The notes below the pieces were generated by a model. The model was not told where the DNA came from. It did not search any database and saw nothing but the letters and a program-made list of their open reading frames with translations. Positions 28,128-36,151 of a DNA stretch of 48,271 nt are shown one piece after another. Positions within the stretch are counted from its first letter, which is position 1; each line of letters opens with the position of its first letter. Made by a program: the position numbers and the translations under genes. The DNA comes from Faeciplasma sp964650705. Its GTDB lineage: Bacteria; Bacillota; Clostridia; Oscillospirales; Ruminococcaceae. The stretch spans positions 1 through 48,271 of the forward strand of contig CAZYUJ010000012.1 of assembly GCA_964650705.1 (NCBI GenBank), written 5' to 3'.

Positions 28128-28159
28128 CGCCCTGCCGACATTCGGCAGGGCGGTTCTTT
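28128..28159. terminator. Bidirectional terminator between spoIIID and the Cys-rich gene
   Basis: CGCCCTGCCGA / TCGGCAGGGCG perfect stem (28128-28138, 28142-28152, 3-nt loop). T runs follow on the plus strand and, read in reverse, on the minus strand. Confidence 0.93.
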
Positions 28160-28173
28160 TTTGTCTTGAGTGG

Positions 28174-28734
28174 TTATTCGGCAATAGGTGCTTCGTCTGT
28201 AACTTCTTCAGCAACTTCGACTGCTTCTTCAACTGCTTCGCAGCATCCGCAAGTGCATTCATCTGTGCATTCGTCTGCACATTCTTCACAGTCGCACTCG
28301 CAATCACATTCGCAATATGCTTCATACTCTTCGTCGATCTCGAGATCCTCGATGCCGCCGAACTTTCTTTCATCAAGCTTGTCGCTGACATAGTCAGCAG
28401 CCTTGGTCAAAAGCTCGCTTGCCTTATCAGCAGCAACAACGAAACCTGTCATAACGCCGTCAACAACGCTGTTAAGTAAATCGCCGGCAGTAGGTCTTTC
28501 TGTGGGCTCAAATTCCTCACAGAATTCGCAGTCGTCGCAAACATCGCAATCTTCACAGTCTTCTTCGTCACAGTTTTCGCATTCACAGCAGCCTTCACAT
28601 TCACAGTCATCGCCGCATTCTTCAAAGTCACATTCGAAGTCGGGCTCTTCCTTCTTCTTTGCGAGAGAGATAACGATGCCTGCTGTAGCTGCAGCAGCGC
28701 CCAAGCCGATCAATACCTTAAGAAAATTATTCAT
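28174..28734 (-). CDS. Cysteine-rich acidic protein with N-terminal membrane anchor
   Basis: I do not recognise this 186-residue protein. Residues 1-25 form a hydrophobic segment (FLKVLIGLGAAAATAGIVISLAKKK), either signal anchor or membrane helix. Two Cys/Asp/Glu-rich clusters follow: about residues 34-72 with 13 cysteines and about 142-168 with 11, often as C-E-C or C-x-x-C. Between them is a helical segment (PTAGDLLNSVVDGVMTGFVVAADKASELL). There are almost no basic residues in the clusters. The pattern suggests metal binding or disulphide cross-linking, but this is inference. AAAGGAGC precedes the ATG, and the gene has its own consensus-like promoter. Confidence 0.7.
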   Translation of the reverse strand: MNNFLKVLIGLGAAAATAGIVISLAKKKEEPDFECDFEECGDDCECEGCCECENCDEEDCEDCDVCDDCEFCEEFEPTERPTAGDLLNSVVDGVMTGFVVAADKASELLTKAADYVSDKLDERKFGGIEDLEIDEEYEAYCECDCECDCEECADECTDECTCGCCEAVEEAVEVAEEVTDEAPIAE

Positions 28735-28767
28735 ACTAAACGCTCCTTTAAATTTTTTGTTGATCTT

Positions 28768-28796
28768 ATTATATCACAATTTGTCGCCAAATGCAA
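28768..28796 (-). promoter_or_regulatory. Promoter of the Cys-rich protein gene
   Basis: Minus-strand TTGCAT (28791-28796), 17 bp, perfect TATAAT (28768-28773), in the 67-bp gap after rsmE. Confidence 0.75.
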
Positions 28797-28801
28797 TAGC
28801 A

Positions 28802-29521
28802 TTACATATTTGAGGTCAAATTCATAATGATAGAAATTGCCGCAATAGGTGCCGTTTCACACCTTAATATCCTCGTCCCCAGCCAAACAGCTTCGATCCC
28901 GGCTTTTTCACAGAGCTGAACTTCCTCACAGTCAAATCCGCCTTCTGAGCCGATGAAAATACCGATGCTCGACTTTCCCTCATATTCAAACTCGTTTAGC
29001 GGCTTTCCGCCTTTTTCATAGCAAATGAGTCCCAAATCAAGCTCTTGCATCTGATCAACACATTCTTTAAGGCTTATTATATCCGAAACCTCGGGCACAA
29101 TTCCTCGTCCCGATTGTTTCGCTGCCTCAAGTGCGATCCTTTCAAGCCTTTCTCGTTTTTTTGAAAACTGCTTCGCATCAGGTCTGCTCACGCATCTTTG
29201 TGTCAATACAGGGACTATCTTAACAGCGCCCAGCTCGGTAGCCTTCTGGACAATAAGCTCGAGCTTATCAAGCTTCGGCACAGCCATGTAAAGAACAAGA
29301 TCAATGCTCGGCTCGCTCGAAGGCTCACTTGATAAGATATCCAGCTCAATGACCTCGTCGGATATCCTCAAGATCCTACAGGAATAATCGGTCTTGTCAT
29401 GGCAAACGGTTATAATGTCTCCGAGTCTCATCCTCAAGGATCTTCCGATATGTCTGGCATCGTCACCATATAGATTCATCGAATTACCGCAAGGCGCTTC
29501 GGTAGCAAAAAATCTCGGCAT
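28802..29521 (-). CDS. rsmE: 16S rRNA m3U1498 methyltransferase RsmE
   Basis: RsmE methylates U1498 in the decoding region of 16S rRNA using SAM. The 239-residue protein begins with the PUA-like MPRFFATEA...ARHIGRSLRMRLGD and has the SPOUT-fold knot motifs: QKATELGAVKIVPVLTQRC, IGIFIGSEGGF (GSEGGF at 191-196) and LGTRILRCETAPIAAI. Length and all motifs are normal. dnaJ/prmA, often its neighbours, are absent. Confidence 0.95.
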   Translation of the reverse strand: MPRFFATEAPCGNSMNLYGDDARHIGRSLRMRLGDIITVCHDKTDYSCRILRISDEVIELDILSSEPSSEPSIDLVLYMAVPKLDKLELIVQKATELGAVKIVPVLTQRCVSRPDAKQFSKKRERLERIALEAAKQSGRGIVPEVSDIISLKECVDQMQELDLGLICYEKGGKPLNEFEYEGKSSIGIFIGSEGGFDCEEVQLCEKAGIEAVWLGTRILRCETAPIAAISIIMNLTSNM

Positions 29522-29554
29522 ATTAATCTTCCTTCAGCAATTTGTACTGATTTG

Positions 29555-29583
29555 ATTATAGTTTAGTATCAAGCTTTTTGCAA
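29555..29583 (-). promoter_or_regulatory. Promoter of rsmE
   Basis: Minus-strand TTGCAA (29578-29583), 17 bp, perfect TATAAT (29555-29560), about 34 bp before the start codon. Confidence 0.75.
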
Positions 29584-29634
29584 GTGAATTTTAATTTTTC
29601 GTTGCACTATCACATATTTTTCACATTTAATGGT

Positions 29635-29730
29635 TATAATAATTTTGCAAAATAAAACAGACAACTATCTTCGTATTCATATATTATCCCCCCAAACTGC
29701 TCCTATCCTTTCCTGATAGGAGCTTTTCCC
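29635..29730 (+). ncRNA. Candidate C-rich small RNA with its own terminator
   Basis: A perfect TATAAT (29635-29640, weak -35) is followed about 60 bp later by CCCCCC (around 29688-29694) and by an intrinsic terminator, GCTCCTATC / GATAGGAGC (29699-29707, 29715-29723), with TTTT after it. No gene on the plus strand lies upstream to be terminated, since rsmE runs the other way. An RNA of roughly 80 nt with an unpaired C-run able to pair with Shine-Dalgarno sequences is the likeliest reading, but the promoter is weak. Confidence 0.4.
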
Positions 29731-29751
29731 TTTATATACAGCTTTTTTGTG

Positions 29752-29780
29752 TTGCATTGCGTCGGCTTTTGTGATACAAT
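29752..29780 (+). promoter_or_regulatory. Promoter of the dCMP deaminase-tsaE-tsaB-rpiB operon
   Basis: TTGCAT (29752-29757), 17 bp, TACAAT (29775-29780), about 35 bp before the start codon at 29815. Confidence 0.65.
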
Positions 29781-29814
29781 CTTTGTATAAATATGTTTGT
29801 AACGGAGGCTAACT

Positions 29815-30303
29815 ATGGACCGCAGAGACAAAATCAACTATTATCTCGATATTGCAGACGCAGTTTCCGAAAGAGGAACCTGTTTAAGACGCAGATACGG
29901 CGCAGTTATCGTTAACCGCGATCAGATTATTTCCACAGGCTATGTCGGCGCTCCCAGAGGAAGAAAGAACTGCTCTGACCTTGGCTATTGTGTTCGCAAT
30001 CAGCTTCAGATCCCAAGAGGCGAAAGATATGAGCTTTGCCGAAGTGTTCACGCTGAAATGAATGCGATAATCAACGCTTCCCGTGATCAGATGATCGGCG
30101 CCACTCTCTATCTTTGCGGAAGAGAAGTTTCCACCGGCGAATACATAAAGAACTCCTCTTGCTGTGCTCTTTGCAAGCGCATGATAATCAATTCCGGTAT
30201 CGAAAGAGTTGTCATCAGAGACGATGAAAACAGCTACCGCACCGTTTTGGTCATCGACTGGATCATGAACGATGAATCCGTTGCAGGTGAAAGAGGATAT
30301 TAA
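29815..30303 (+). CDS. dCMP/cytidine deaminase-family protein (ComEB-like)
   Basis: The 162-residue zinc deaminase resembles deoxycytidylate deaminase, which makes dUMP for dTMP synthesis. The catalytic HAE (His79-Ala-Glu81) and the zinc Cys pair (Cys117 and Cys120 in SSCCALCKRM) are visible, with the family's RRYGAVIVNRDQIISTGYVGAPRG near the N terminus. The usual Pro before the Cys pair is Cys here. CGGAGG precedes the ATG. It begins a four-gene run (20 nt to tsaE). A role in competence (ComEB) is a name only; no com genes are nearby. Confidence 0.88.
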   Translation: MDRRDKINYYLDIADAVSERGTCLRRRYGAVIVNRDQIISTGYVGAPRGRKNCSDLGYCVRNQLQIPRGERYELCRSVHAEMNAIINASRDQMIGATLYLCGREVSTGEYIKNSSCCALCKRMIINSGIERVVIRDDENSYRTVLVIDWIMNDESVAGERGY

Positions 30304-30323
30304 TTCTATAAAGAAGGATAAAC

Positions 30324-30767
30324 GTGATAAGAAAATTTACAACACATTCGGCTGATGAAACGATCGCTCTTGGTGAGAGTATCGGCTCGTGCCTTGTCGG
30401 CGGTGATATCATCGCTTACAGAGGCGGCTTGGGTGCCGGAAAGACGACCATAACCCACGGGATCGCAAAAGGAATGGGACTCAAGGATGACGTCAGCTCT
30501 CCGACCTTTGCTCTCGTCAACGAATATAGGGGCAATATCAACCTCTATCACTTCGATATGTACCGTATCAACGGCGGACTTGACCTTGAAACCACAGGCT
30601 TTTATGACTATATGGATTCCGACAGCGTACTCGCCATCGAGTGGAGTGAAAACATCGCTTCCGAGCTTCCCGATAACGTCATAACGATAACGATCAGCCG
30701 TATTGATGACGAAACAAGAGAAATTGAAATTAACGGAGATGAACGATTTGACGATATTGGGAATTGA
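30324..30767 (+). CDS. tsaE: tRNA threonylcarbamoyladenosine biosynthesis ATPase TsaE
   Basis: TsaE is the ATPase of the t6A-forming TsaBDE complex. The 147-residue protein has Walker A GGLGAGKTT (about residues 34-42), SSPTFALVNEYRG and HFDMYRI. The start codon is GTG at 30324, with AGAAGGA upstream. It overlaps tsaB by 20 nt, giving translational coupling between complex partners. Confidence 0.94.
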   Translation: MIRKFTTHSADETIALGESIGSCLVGGDIIAYRGGLGAGKTTITHGIAKGMGLKDDVSSPTFALVNEYRGNINLYHFDMYRINGGLDLETTGFYDYMDSDSVLAIEWSENIASELPDNVITITISRIDDETREIEINGDERFDDIGN

Positions 30768-31440
30768 TACCTCGGGAAAAACCGCTTCCTGCGCCGTTCT
30801 TCGTGATGGCATCGTTTTGGGACAGAATACAGTATACACAAAGCTCACCCATTCACAGGTGATCCTGCCGTTTGTCAAGCGCCTTTTGGAGGATACAAAC
30901 TTAACGCTTGACGATATCGACCTCATCGCTGTGGCTGACGGGCCGGGCTCTTATACGGGCCTTCGCATAGGCATATCAGCCGTAAAGGGAATGTGTATCG
31001 ACAATAAAAAGTGTCTCGGAGTTTCCACGCTTGAGGCTCTTGCCGCAAACTGCATCGGCTCGAAGGCAAGGATATTCTCGCTTTTGAATGCCCGTCCCGG
31101 AATCGTCTATTTCGGAGTGTATGAATCTGACGGCGAAAAGATAACAAACGTCACTCCCGATGCTGTTGTTAACGCCGAAGCTGTTCTGGATGCCTCAAAG
31201 GATTATGACGGTGATATCGTTTTGGTTGGCGATTGCATTGAAAGCATAAAAGAGAAGTATTTTGCCGAGGATGATAGGGTCCGCCTTGCACCGCCTCACG
31301 AAAGGCTTCAGCTTGCTTCAAGCGTTTGCTTGACAGCACTTTCGCATATTGACGAAGCAATAAGCGATGATGCCCTTAGCGCAAGATATTTGCAGATAAC
31401 AAAGGCAGAAAAAGATTTAAAAGAGAAAGAGGAAAAGTAA
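30748..31440 (+). CDS. tsaB: tRNA threonylcarbamoyladenosine biosynthesis protein TsaB
   Basis: TsaB is the scaffold partner of TsaD and TsaE in t6A synthesis. It has the ASKHA-type beginning TILGIDTSGKTASCAVL and the motif GPGSYTGLRIGISAVKGM. A TTG start at 30748 is preferred: GGAG (30735-30738) is 9 nt upstream and the protein then begins MTILGIDTS like its homologues. The ATG at 30739 touches the GGAG and is badly spaced. tsaD and rimI, often next, are not here; rpiB follows instead. Confidence 0.92.
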   Translation: MTILGIDTSGKTASCAVLRDGIVLGQNTVYTKLTHSQVILPFVKRLLEDTNLTLDDIDLIAVADGPGSYTGLRIGISAVKGMCIDNKKCLGVSTLEALAANCIGSKARIFSLLNARPGIVYFGVYESDGEKITNVTPDAVVNAEAVLDASKDYDGDIVLVGDCIESIKEKYFAEDDRVRLAPPHERLQLASSVCLTALSHIDEAISDDALSARYLQITKAEKDLKEKEEK

Positions 31441-31441
31441 C

Positions 31442-31879
31442 ATGATAGGAATCGGAAATGACCACGCAGGTACCGAGCTTAAGCTCGCAATAATCAAGCA
31501 TCTCGAGGAGCAGGGGATCGAGTATATCGACTATGGTGTTGCCCCCGGCGAAGCTATCGACTATCCCGATGCCGCTGAAAAGGTTTGTCTCGATGTTCAA
31601 AGCGGAAAGCTCGAAAAGGCTATCCTTGTTTGCGGAACAGGAATCGGCATCTCGATTGCCGCAAACAAAATGAAAGGCATCCGTGCTTGCGCTTGCTCGG
31701 ATACATTCTCGGCAAAATACACTCGTTTGCATAACGACGCTAACGCACTTTGCCTTGGCGGCAGAGTTGTCGGCACAGGACTTGCTTGCGAGCTTGTTGA
31801 CATCTTCCTTTCCACCGAGTTCGAGGGCGGCCGTCATCAAAGAAGAGTTGATCTTATTACAGCTTTGGAGAATAAATAA
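31442..31879 (+). CDS. rpiB: Ribose-5-phosphate isomerase B
   Basis: RpiB interconverts ribose 5-phosphate and ribulose 5-phosphate in the pentose phosphate pathway. The 145-residue protein has the family start IGIGNDHAGTELK (His8), the catalytic Cys motif VCGTGIGISIAANK and NALCLGGRVVG. It starts 1 nt after the tsaB stop, with GAGGAAAA as ribosome site, so it belongs to the same operon. RpiB and allose/galactose 6-phosphate isomerases are similar; RpiB is preferred by context-free length and motif. Confidence 0.92.
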   Translation: MIGIGNDHAGTELKLAIIKHLEEQGIEYIDYGVAPGEAIDYPDAAEKVCLDVQSGKLEKAILVCGTGIGISIAANKMKGIRACACSDTFSAKYTRLHNDANALCLGGRVVGTGLACELVDIFLSTEFEGGRHQRRVDLITALENK

Positions 31880-31898
31880 AGCCTATCCTGCCGCATAC

Positions 31899-32004
31899 GG
31901 CGGTTTTGCGATGCCACGCTTTTGCGTGGCATCTTTTTTGTTTTGCCCAAGCAAAACAAAAGCCCCAAATGCACGTTAAGTGCATTTGGGGCATCAAAAC
32001 CGCC
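31899..32004. terminator. Nested bidirectional terminator between rpiB and mfd
   Basis: Three hairpins lie in 106 bp: GATGCCACGC/GCGTGGCATC with a T6 run (31910-31933, for rpiB); TTTTGTTTTGC/GCAAAACAAAA (31936-31946, 31951-31961), which is made of the two U tracts; and GCCCCAAATGCAC/GTGCATTTGGGGC (31962-31974, 31980-31992, for mfd). All are flanked by GGCGGTTTTG/CAAAACCGCC (31899-31908, 31995-32004), whose last base is in the mfd stop codon. Confidence 0.9.
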
Positions 32005-35000
32005 TACTCAATCTCCGCCTTATCCATCGTATCAAGCACATCTCGCATCAGGTTTATCGGCTCTTCCTTCGGCAACAGCTTAACCGATATAAACGACTGT
32101 GCCGAGCCGTTAACCAATATCCTGCCCTTATACTTTGCAGTCAGCGCCATAATTCCGCCGACGTCAGCATCACGAATAGTGAACACGATGTTCTGTCCTT
32201 TTTGGGTGATCTCCTTGATTCCGAGCCTTGCCGCAGTGTTTCTGAGGAGTGCTACGTTCACCAGCCCCACAACCGATTTCGGCGGCTCACCGAAGCGGTC
32301 GATGAGCTCATCCAAAACGTCTTCCGAGTCCTCCTTCGAGGAAATTCCCGCAATTCGTCTATAAGCTTCGATCCTTAGCTGAAGATCCTCAATATACGTC
32401 TCAGGAATGAAAGCATCAATCGTCACGTCGACCAAGCAATCCTCAGCAGAGTGGGGGAGAGCTTCACCCTTTTGTTCTGCAATAGCCTCGGTCAAAAGCT
32501 GCAAATACATATCATATCCGACAGCTTCCATATGTCCGTGCTGTTTTGCTGAAAGGATCGAACCGACACCTCTTATCTCAAGATCTCGCATAGCGATCTT
32601 AAATCCCGAACCGAACTGTGTCAGCTCTCTGATTGCCTCAAGTCTTTTTGCGGCTATTTCTGTCAAAACTTTGCCTCGCTTGAAGGTGAAATAAGCATAT
32701 GCACGTCTGTTCGAGCGTCCGACACGCCCTCTTAACTGATAGAGCTGACTAAGTCCGAATCTGTCTGCATCTTCGATGATCAGAGTGTTACAGTTAGAAA
32801 CGTCAACGCCCGTCTCGATGATCGTCGTGCAAACCAAAATATCGATCTCGTGATCCAAAAGCTGACGCCAAATTTCGGATAACTGAGCCTCTTCCATCTG
32901 TCCGTGAGCAACGCCGATCCTCGCATCGGGCAAGCCCTGCTGTAATCGGTATGCACACATATCCAAGGTTTCGATTCTGTTGTGAATATAATAAACCTGA
33001 CCGCCGCGTCTAAGCTCCTTTTGAATCGCCTGTAACAAAATTCCCGTTTGATGCTCGATAACATAGGTCTGAACGGGGAATCTGTCGCTCGGCGGCTCTT
33101 CGATAACAGACATATCTCTGATCCCCGACATCGCCATATTAAGCGTTCTCGGGATCGGCGTCGCGGAAAGCGTGAGGATATCGACTTCGGGATGAAGCTC
33201 CTTGATATGCTCCTTGTGGGCAACACCAAATCGTTGCTCCTCATCTATTATAAGAAGTCCCAAGTCCTTGAACTTAACATCGTTTTGCACAAGTCTGTGT
33301 GTGCCGATGATGATGTCGATCTCGCCCCTAGCGAGTTGTCTGAGGATCTCCTTTTGCTGTTTCGGAGTTCTGAATCTCGATAACAGTTCGATCTTAGCAG
33401 GGAAGTTTGCAAACCTTCTCAGCGCCGTCTGATAATGTTGCCACGCAAGCACTGTCGTAGGGACTAAAATGGCACACTGCTTCGAATCCAAAATGCACTT
33501 CATCGCCGCACGCAAAGCAACCTCAGTCTTTCCGAATCCGACGTCACCGCACAAAAGTCTGTCCATCGGCGTGCTTTTCTGCATATCTTCTTTGATCTCT
33601 TCGATCGAGCGCATCTGGTCGTCCGTCTCACGGTATTCAAATCGCTCCTCAAATTCCTTTTGCCACTCGCTGTCCTCAGAAAAAGCATAGCCCTTCGCAA
33701 GCTGACGCTTGGCATAAAGAGCGATAAGCTCGTCAGCCATATCCTTACAAGCCTTCTTGACCCTTGCTCTCGTTCTTTGCCAATCCTGTGAGCCAAGCTT
33801 ATTGAGCTTTACAGAATCGTCATCCTTCGGGCCGATATATTTCGATACGGTATCAAGCTGTGTAACAGGAACGTATAACACATCCGTACCTGCATATTTG
33901 ATGGTGATATAATCCTTCGTAACGCCGTTTGTCGCAATATTCGTAATACCGCCGAATCTTCCGATCCCGTGAAGAGCATGAACCACCAAATCGCCCTTGT
34001 TGATGTCGGAAAGACTGTTTATCTTTTCTGAGTTTTTGACCTTCTTTTTGGCTTTTCTTCTTGAGTTCTGAACCTTAAGCTGTGAGATTATCGCAAATTT
34101 CGTTGAGGGATATTCCAAACTGCTTGATAAGCTTCCTGCACCGACGTATACAATGCCTTTTGCCAATGTTGATTGATTCGTTAACGGCTGAGCCTTGAAG
34201 CCTCTGACCGCTAAATCATTTTGCACGATTCCTGCGCTCTTGTCAGTTCCGACAAGCACAGCCACGCAATATCCGTTATCGACATAGTTCTGAAGCTCTT
34301 CGGTAAGCTGACCGAGCTCTCCGCCCCAGCTCGATGATTGATATGCCTCAGCGGCGATAAGCCTCTTAAGCCTAAGCTCGCTTCCGTGCATAAATGTGTC
34401 CAGATAAATCAGCGGAAGCTTTTCAAGACATGACAAAACAACGGGCAGTTCAACATAAAATCCGCCCATTTCCTTGAACATGATTCCGTTTTCATAAAGA
34501 ATCTTAAGATCTTCCGAAAGCTGTGCCGTAAAGCTTTGTGCCTTTTCTTTACAGTTTGAATATTCGCTTATAATGCATAAACCGTCGTCGAAATAGTCAA
34601 GCACAGTAGCAGGCTCGCCATAGACCTGCAAATAATATTTATCCAAGCTCGCAATATGTCCGCCGCCGTTTATTGTGTCGAGGTCAATATAGAGGCTCTT
34701 TTTGATTGCATCCGAATTTTTGCCTCTTGCCCTTTCAATAAGTGCTTCGATCGCTTCTTTGAGCTCATCGTCAGCTATGATCAGCTCCTTTGCGGGAGTA
34801 ATGGTCAACTGCTTTACAGTGTCGATCCTTCGCTGAGATTCGATATCGAAAACTGATACCGTGTCGATCTCATCTCCCCACAGCTCGATTCTATAGGGTG
34901 AATCCTCTGAAACAGGGAAAACGTCCAAAATATCGCCTCTTACGGCAAACTGCCCTCTGCCCTCGATCTGTGCCGCGCGCGAATATCCAAGCGCAACGAG

Positions 35001-35462
35001 CGTTTTTGCGAAGTCGGTCGGCTCAAGTGCTTGGCCCGCCTTGATGCTCACACTCATTTCGCTCAAATTCTCGAACGGTATCGTCGATTGCATGACAGCT
35101 TCAATCGATGCCGCCAAAATGCTCGACTTTCCGGTCATGATTCTGTGCAGAGCCTTGATCCTTGCGTGCTCATATTCGGGCGATGCTGTCTCGATGTTTG
35201 CAAAGGTGAAGTCCTTTACAGGGTACAGACACGCCATATCTTTCCCCGACATCTCATTGATGTCCGAAACAAGCCTTGCGGCGTTCGCTTCACTGTCACA
35301 GATGACCAAAACCTTTGCGGTATCGCCCAAAGCCATAACGGTCTGTGCTTTATGAATGCCCGAAAGCCCCGTAACCGATGCAGGTAGCTGTCCACTTTTT
35401 AAAGCTGTTTGCAGCTCACCGAAAAACGGCTGAGCTCTGACAGCATCAAAAAACAAATTCAT
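32004..35462 (-). CDS. mfd: Transcription-repair coupling factor Mfd
   Basis: Mfd removes RNA polymerase stalled at DNA damage and recruits UvrA. The 1152-residue protein has the UvrB-homology N-terminal part (FENLSEMSVS...ILDVFPVSEDSPYRIELWGDEID), the RNA-polymerase interacting domain (GDLVVHALHGIGRF, about residue 490), the RecG-like helicase with Walker A GDVGFGKTEVA (about 637-647) and DEEQ box IIDEEQRFG, then the TRCF domain. Motifs are complete and length is typical. GGAGAA lies before the ATG. It follows pth by 11 nt. Confidence 0.97.
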   Translation of the reverse strand: MNLFFDAVRAQPFFGELQTALKSGQLPASVTGLSGIHKAQTVMALGDTAKVLVICDSEANAARLVSDINEMSGKDMACLYPVKDFTFANIETASPEYEHARIKALHRIMTGKSSILAASIEAVMQSTIPFENLSEMSVSIKAGQALEPTDFAKTLVALGYSRAAQIEGRGQFAVRGDILDVFPVSEDSPYRIELWGDEIDTVSVFDIESQRRIDTVKQLTITPAKELIIADDELKEAIEALIERARGKNSDAIKKSLYIDLDTINGGGHIASLDKYYLQVYGEPATVLDYFDDGLCIISEYSNCKEKAQSFTAQLSEDLKILYENGIMFKEMGGFYVELPVVLSCLEKLPLIYLDTFMHGSELRLKRLIAAEAYQSSSWGGELGQLTEELQNYVDNGYCVAVLVGTDKSAGIVQNDLAVRGFKAQPLTNQSTLAKGIVYVGAGSLSSSLEYPSTKFAIISQLKVQNSRRKAKKKVKNSEKINSLSDINKGDLVVHALHGIGRFGGITNIATNGVTKDYITIKYAGTDVLYVPVTQLDTVSKYIGPKDDDSVKLNKLGSQDWQRTRARVKKACKDMADELIALYAKRQLAKGYAFSEDSEWQKEFEERFEYRETDDQMRSIEEIKEDMQKSTPMDRLLCGDVGFGKTEVALRAAMKCILDSKQCAILVPTTVLAWQHYQTALRRFANFPAKIELLSRFRTPKQQKEILRQLARGEIDIIIGTHRLVQNDVKFKDLGLLIIDEEQRFGVAHKEHIKELHPEVDILTLSATPIPRTLNMAMSGIRDMSVIEEPPSDRFPVQTYVIEHQTGILLQAIQKELRRGGQVYYIHNRIETLDMCAYRLQQGLPDARIGVAHGQMEEAQLSEIWRQLLDHEIDILVCTTIIETGVDVSNCNTLIIEDADRFGLSQLYQLRGRVGRSNRRAYAYFTFKRGKVLTEIAAKRLEAIRELTQFGSGFKIAMRDLEIRGVGSILSAKQHGHMEAVGYDMYLQLLTEAIAEQKGEALPHSAEDCLVDVTIDAFIPETYIEDLQLRIEAYRRIAGISSKEDSEDVLDELIDRFGEPPKSVVGLVNVALLRNTAARLGIKEITQKGQNIVFTIRDADVGGIMALTAKYKGRILVNGSAQSFISVKLLPKEEPINLMRDVLDTMDKAEIE

Positions 35463-35473
35463 ATCTTCTCCTA

Positions 35474-36079
35474 TTAATTATAACGGTTCATAGCTTCATC
35501 GGTCTTTCCGTCAACGATGAGCTCGATCGCCGAAACTGCATTGTCAAATGCTTCAAGCATCTTCGGCTGTTCCTGTTTTGTGAAATTGGAAAGAACCCAA
35601 TCTGCCATATCGTAATCGGGATGAGGCTTTGCGCCGACGCCGCACTTGATCCGAGGGAAATCGTCCTTGCCCGTGAGATAGATTATGCTTCTGAGTCCCT
35701 TTTGTCCGCCGTCCGAGCCTTTGCGCTTGATCCTGAGCTTTCCGACCTCAAGCGACACATCATCGCTTATGACCAAAACGTTCTCGATCGGGATCTTATA
35801 AAAATTCATCGCCTCAACAACAGCCTCACCGCTTGCGTTCATGAAGGTCGTAGGCTTCATAACAAGGCACTTTTTGCCCGAGATCTTGACCTCAGCGCAA
35901 AGCGACTTGAACTTAACCTTGTTCACCTTAAGGTCATATTTCTGAGCCAAACGCTCAACCGTCAGCCAACCGCAGTTATGGCGTGTGTTCGTATATTTCG
36001 TTCCCGGATTTCCGAGCCCCACGATAAGCCACTCCACCGAGCCGCCGTATTCCTTTTTCGTCTTATTGAACAGTCCCAT
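35474..36079 (-). CDS. pth: Peptidyl-tRNA hydrolase
   Basis: Pth cleaves peptidyl-tRNA released from ribosomes. The 201-residue protein has the catalytic His34 in NTRHNCG, GLGNPGTKYT just before it, KPTTFMNASG, and the conserved ISDDVSL and GGQKGLRSI. An extra 15 or so residues (MGLFNKTKKEYGGSV) precede the usual start, supported by AAAGGAGA before the ATG. glmU-pth-mfd is a conserved Firmicutes order. Confidence 0.95.
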   Translation of the reverse strand: MGLFNKTKKEYGGSVEWLIVGLGNPGTKYTNTRHNCGWLTVERLAQKYDLKVNKVKFKSLCAEVKISGKKCLVMKPTTFMNASGEAVVEAMNFYKIPIENVLVISDDVSLEVGKLRIKRKGSDGGQKGLRSIIYLTGKDDFPRIKCGVGAKPHPDYDMADWVLSNFTKQEQPKMLEAFDNAVSAIELIVDGKTDEAMNRYN

Positions 36080-36151
36080 AATATTCTCCTTTTAACGCAT
36101 AACGACGCCGCCCCCATACCGCGAAGGGCAGGGGGGTAGCGTTATTTAGTA

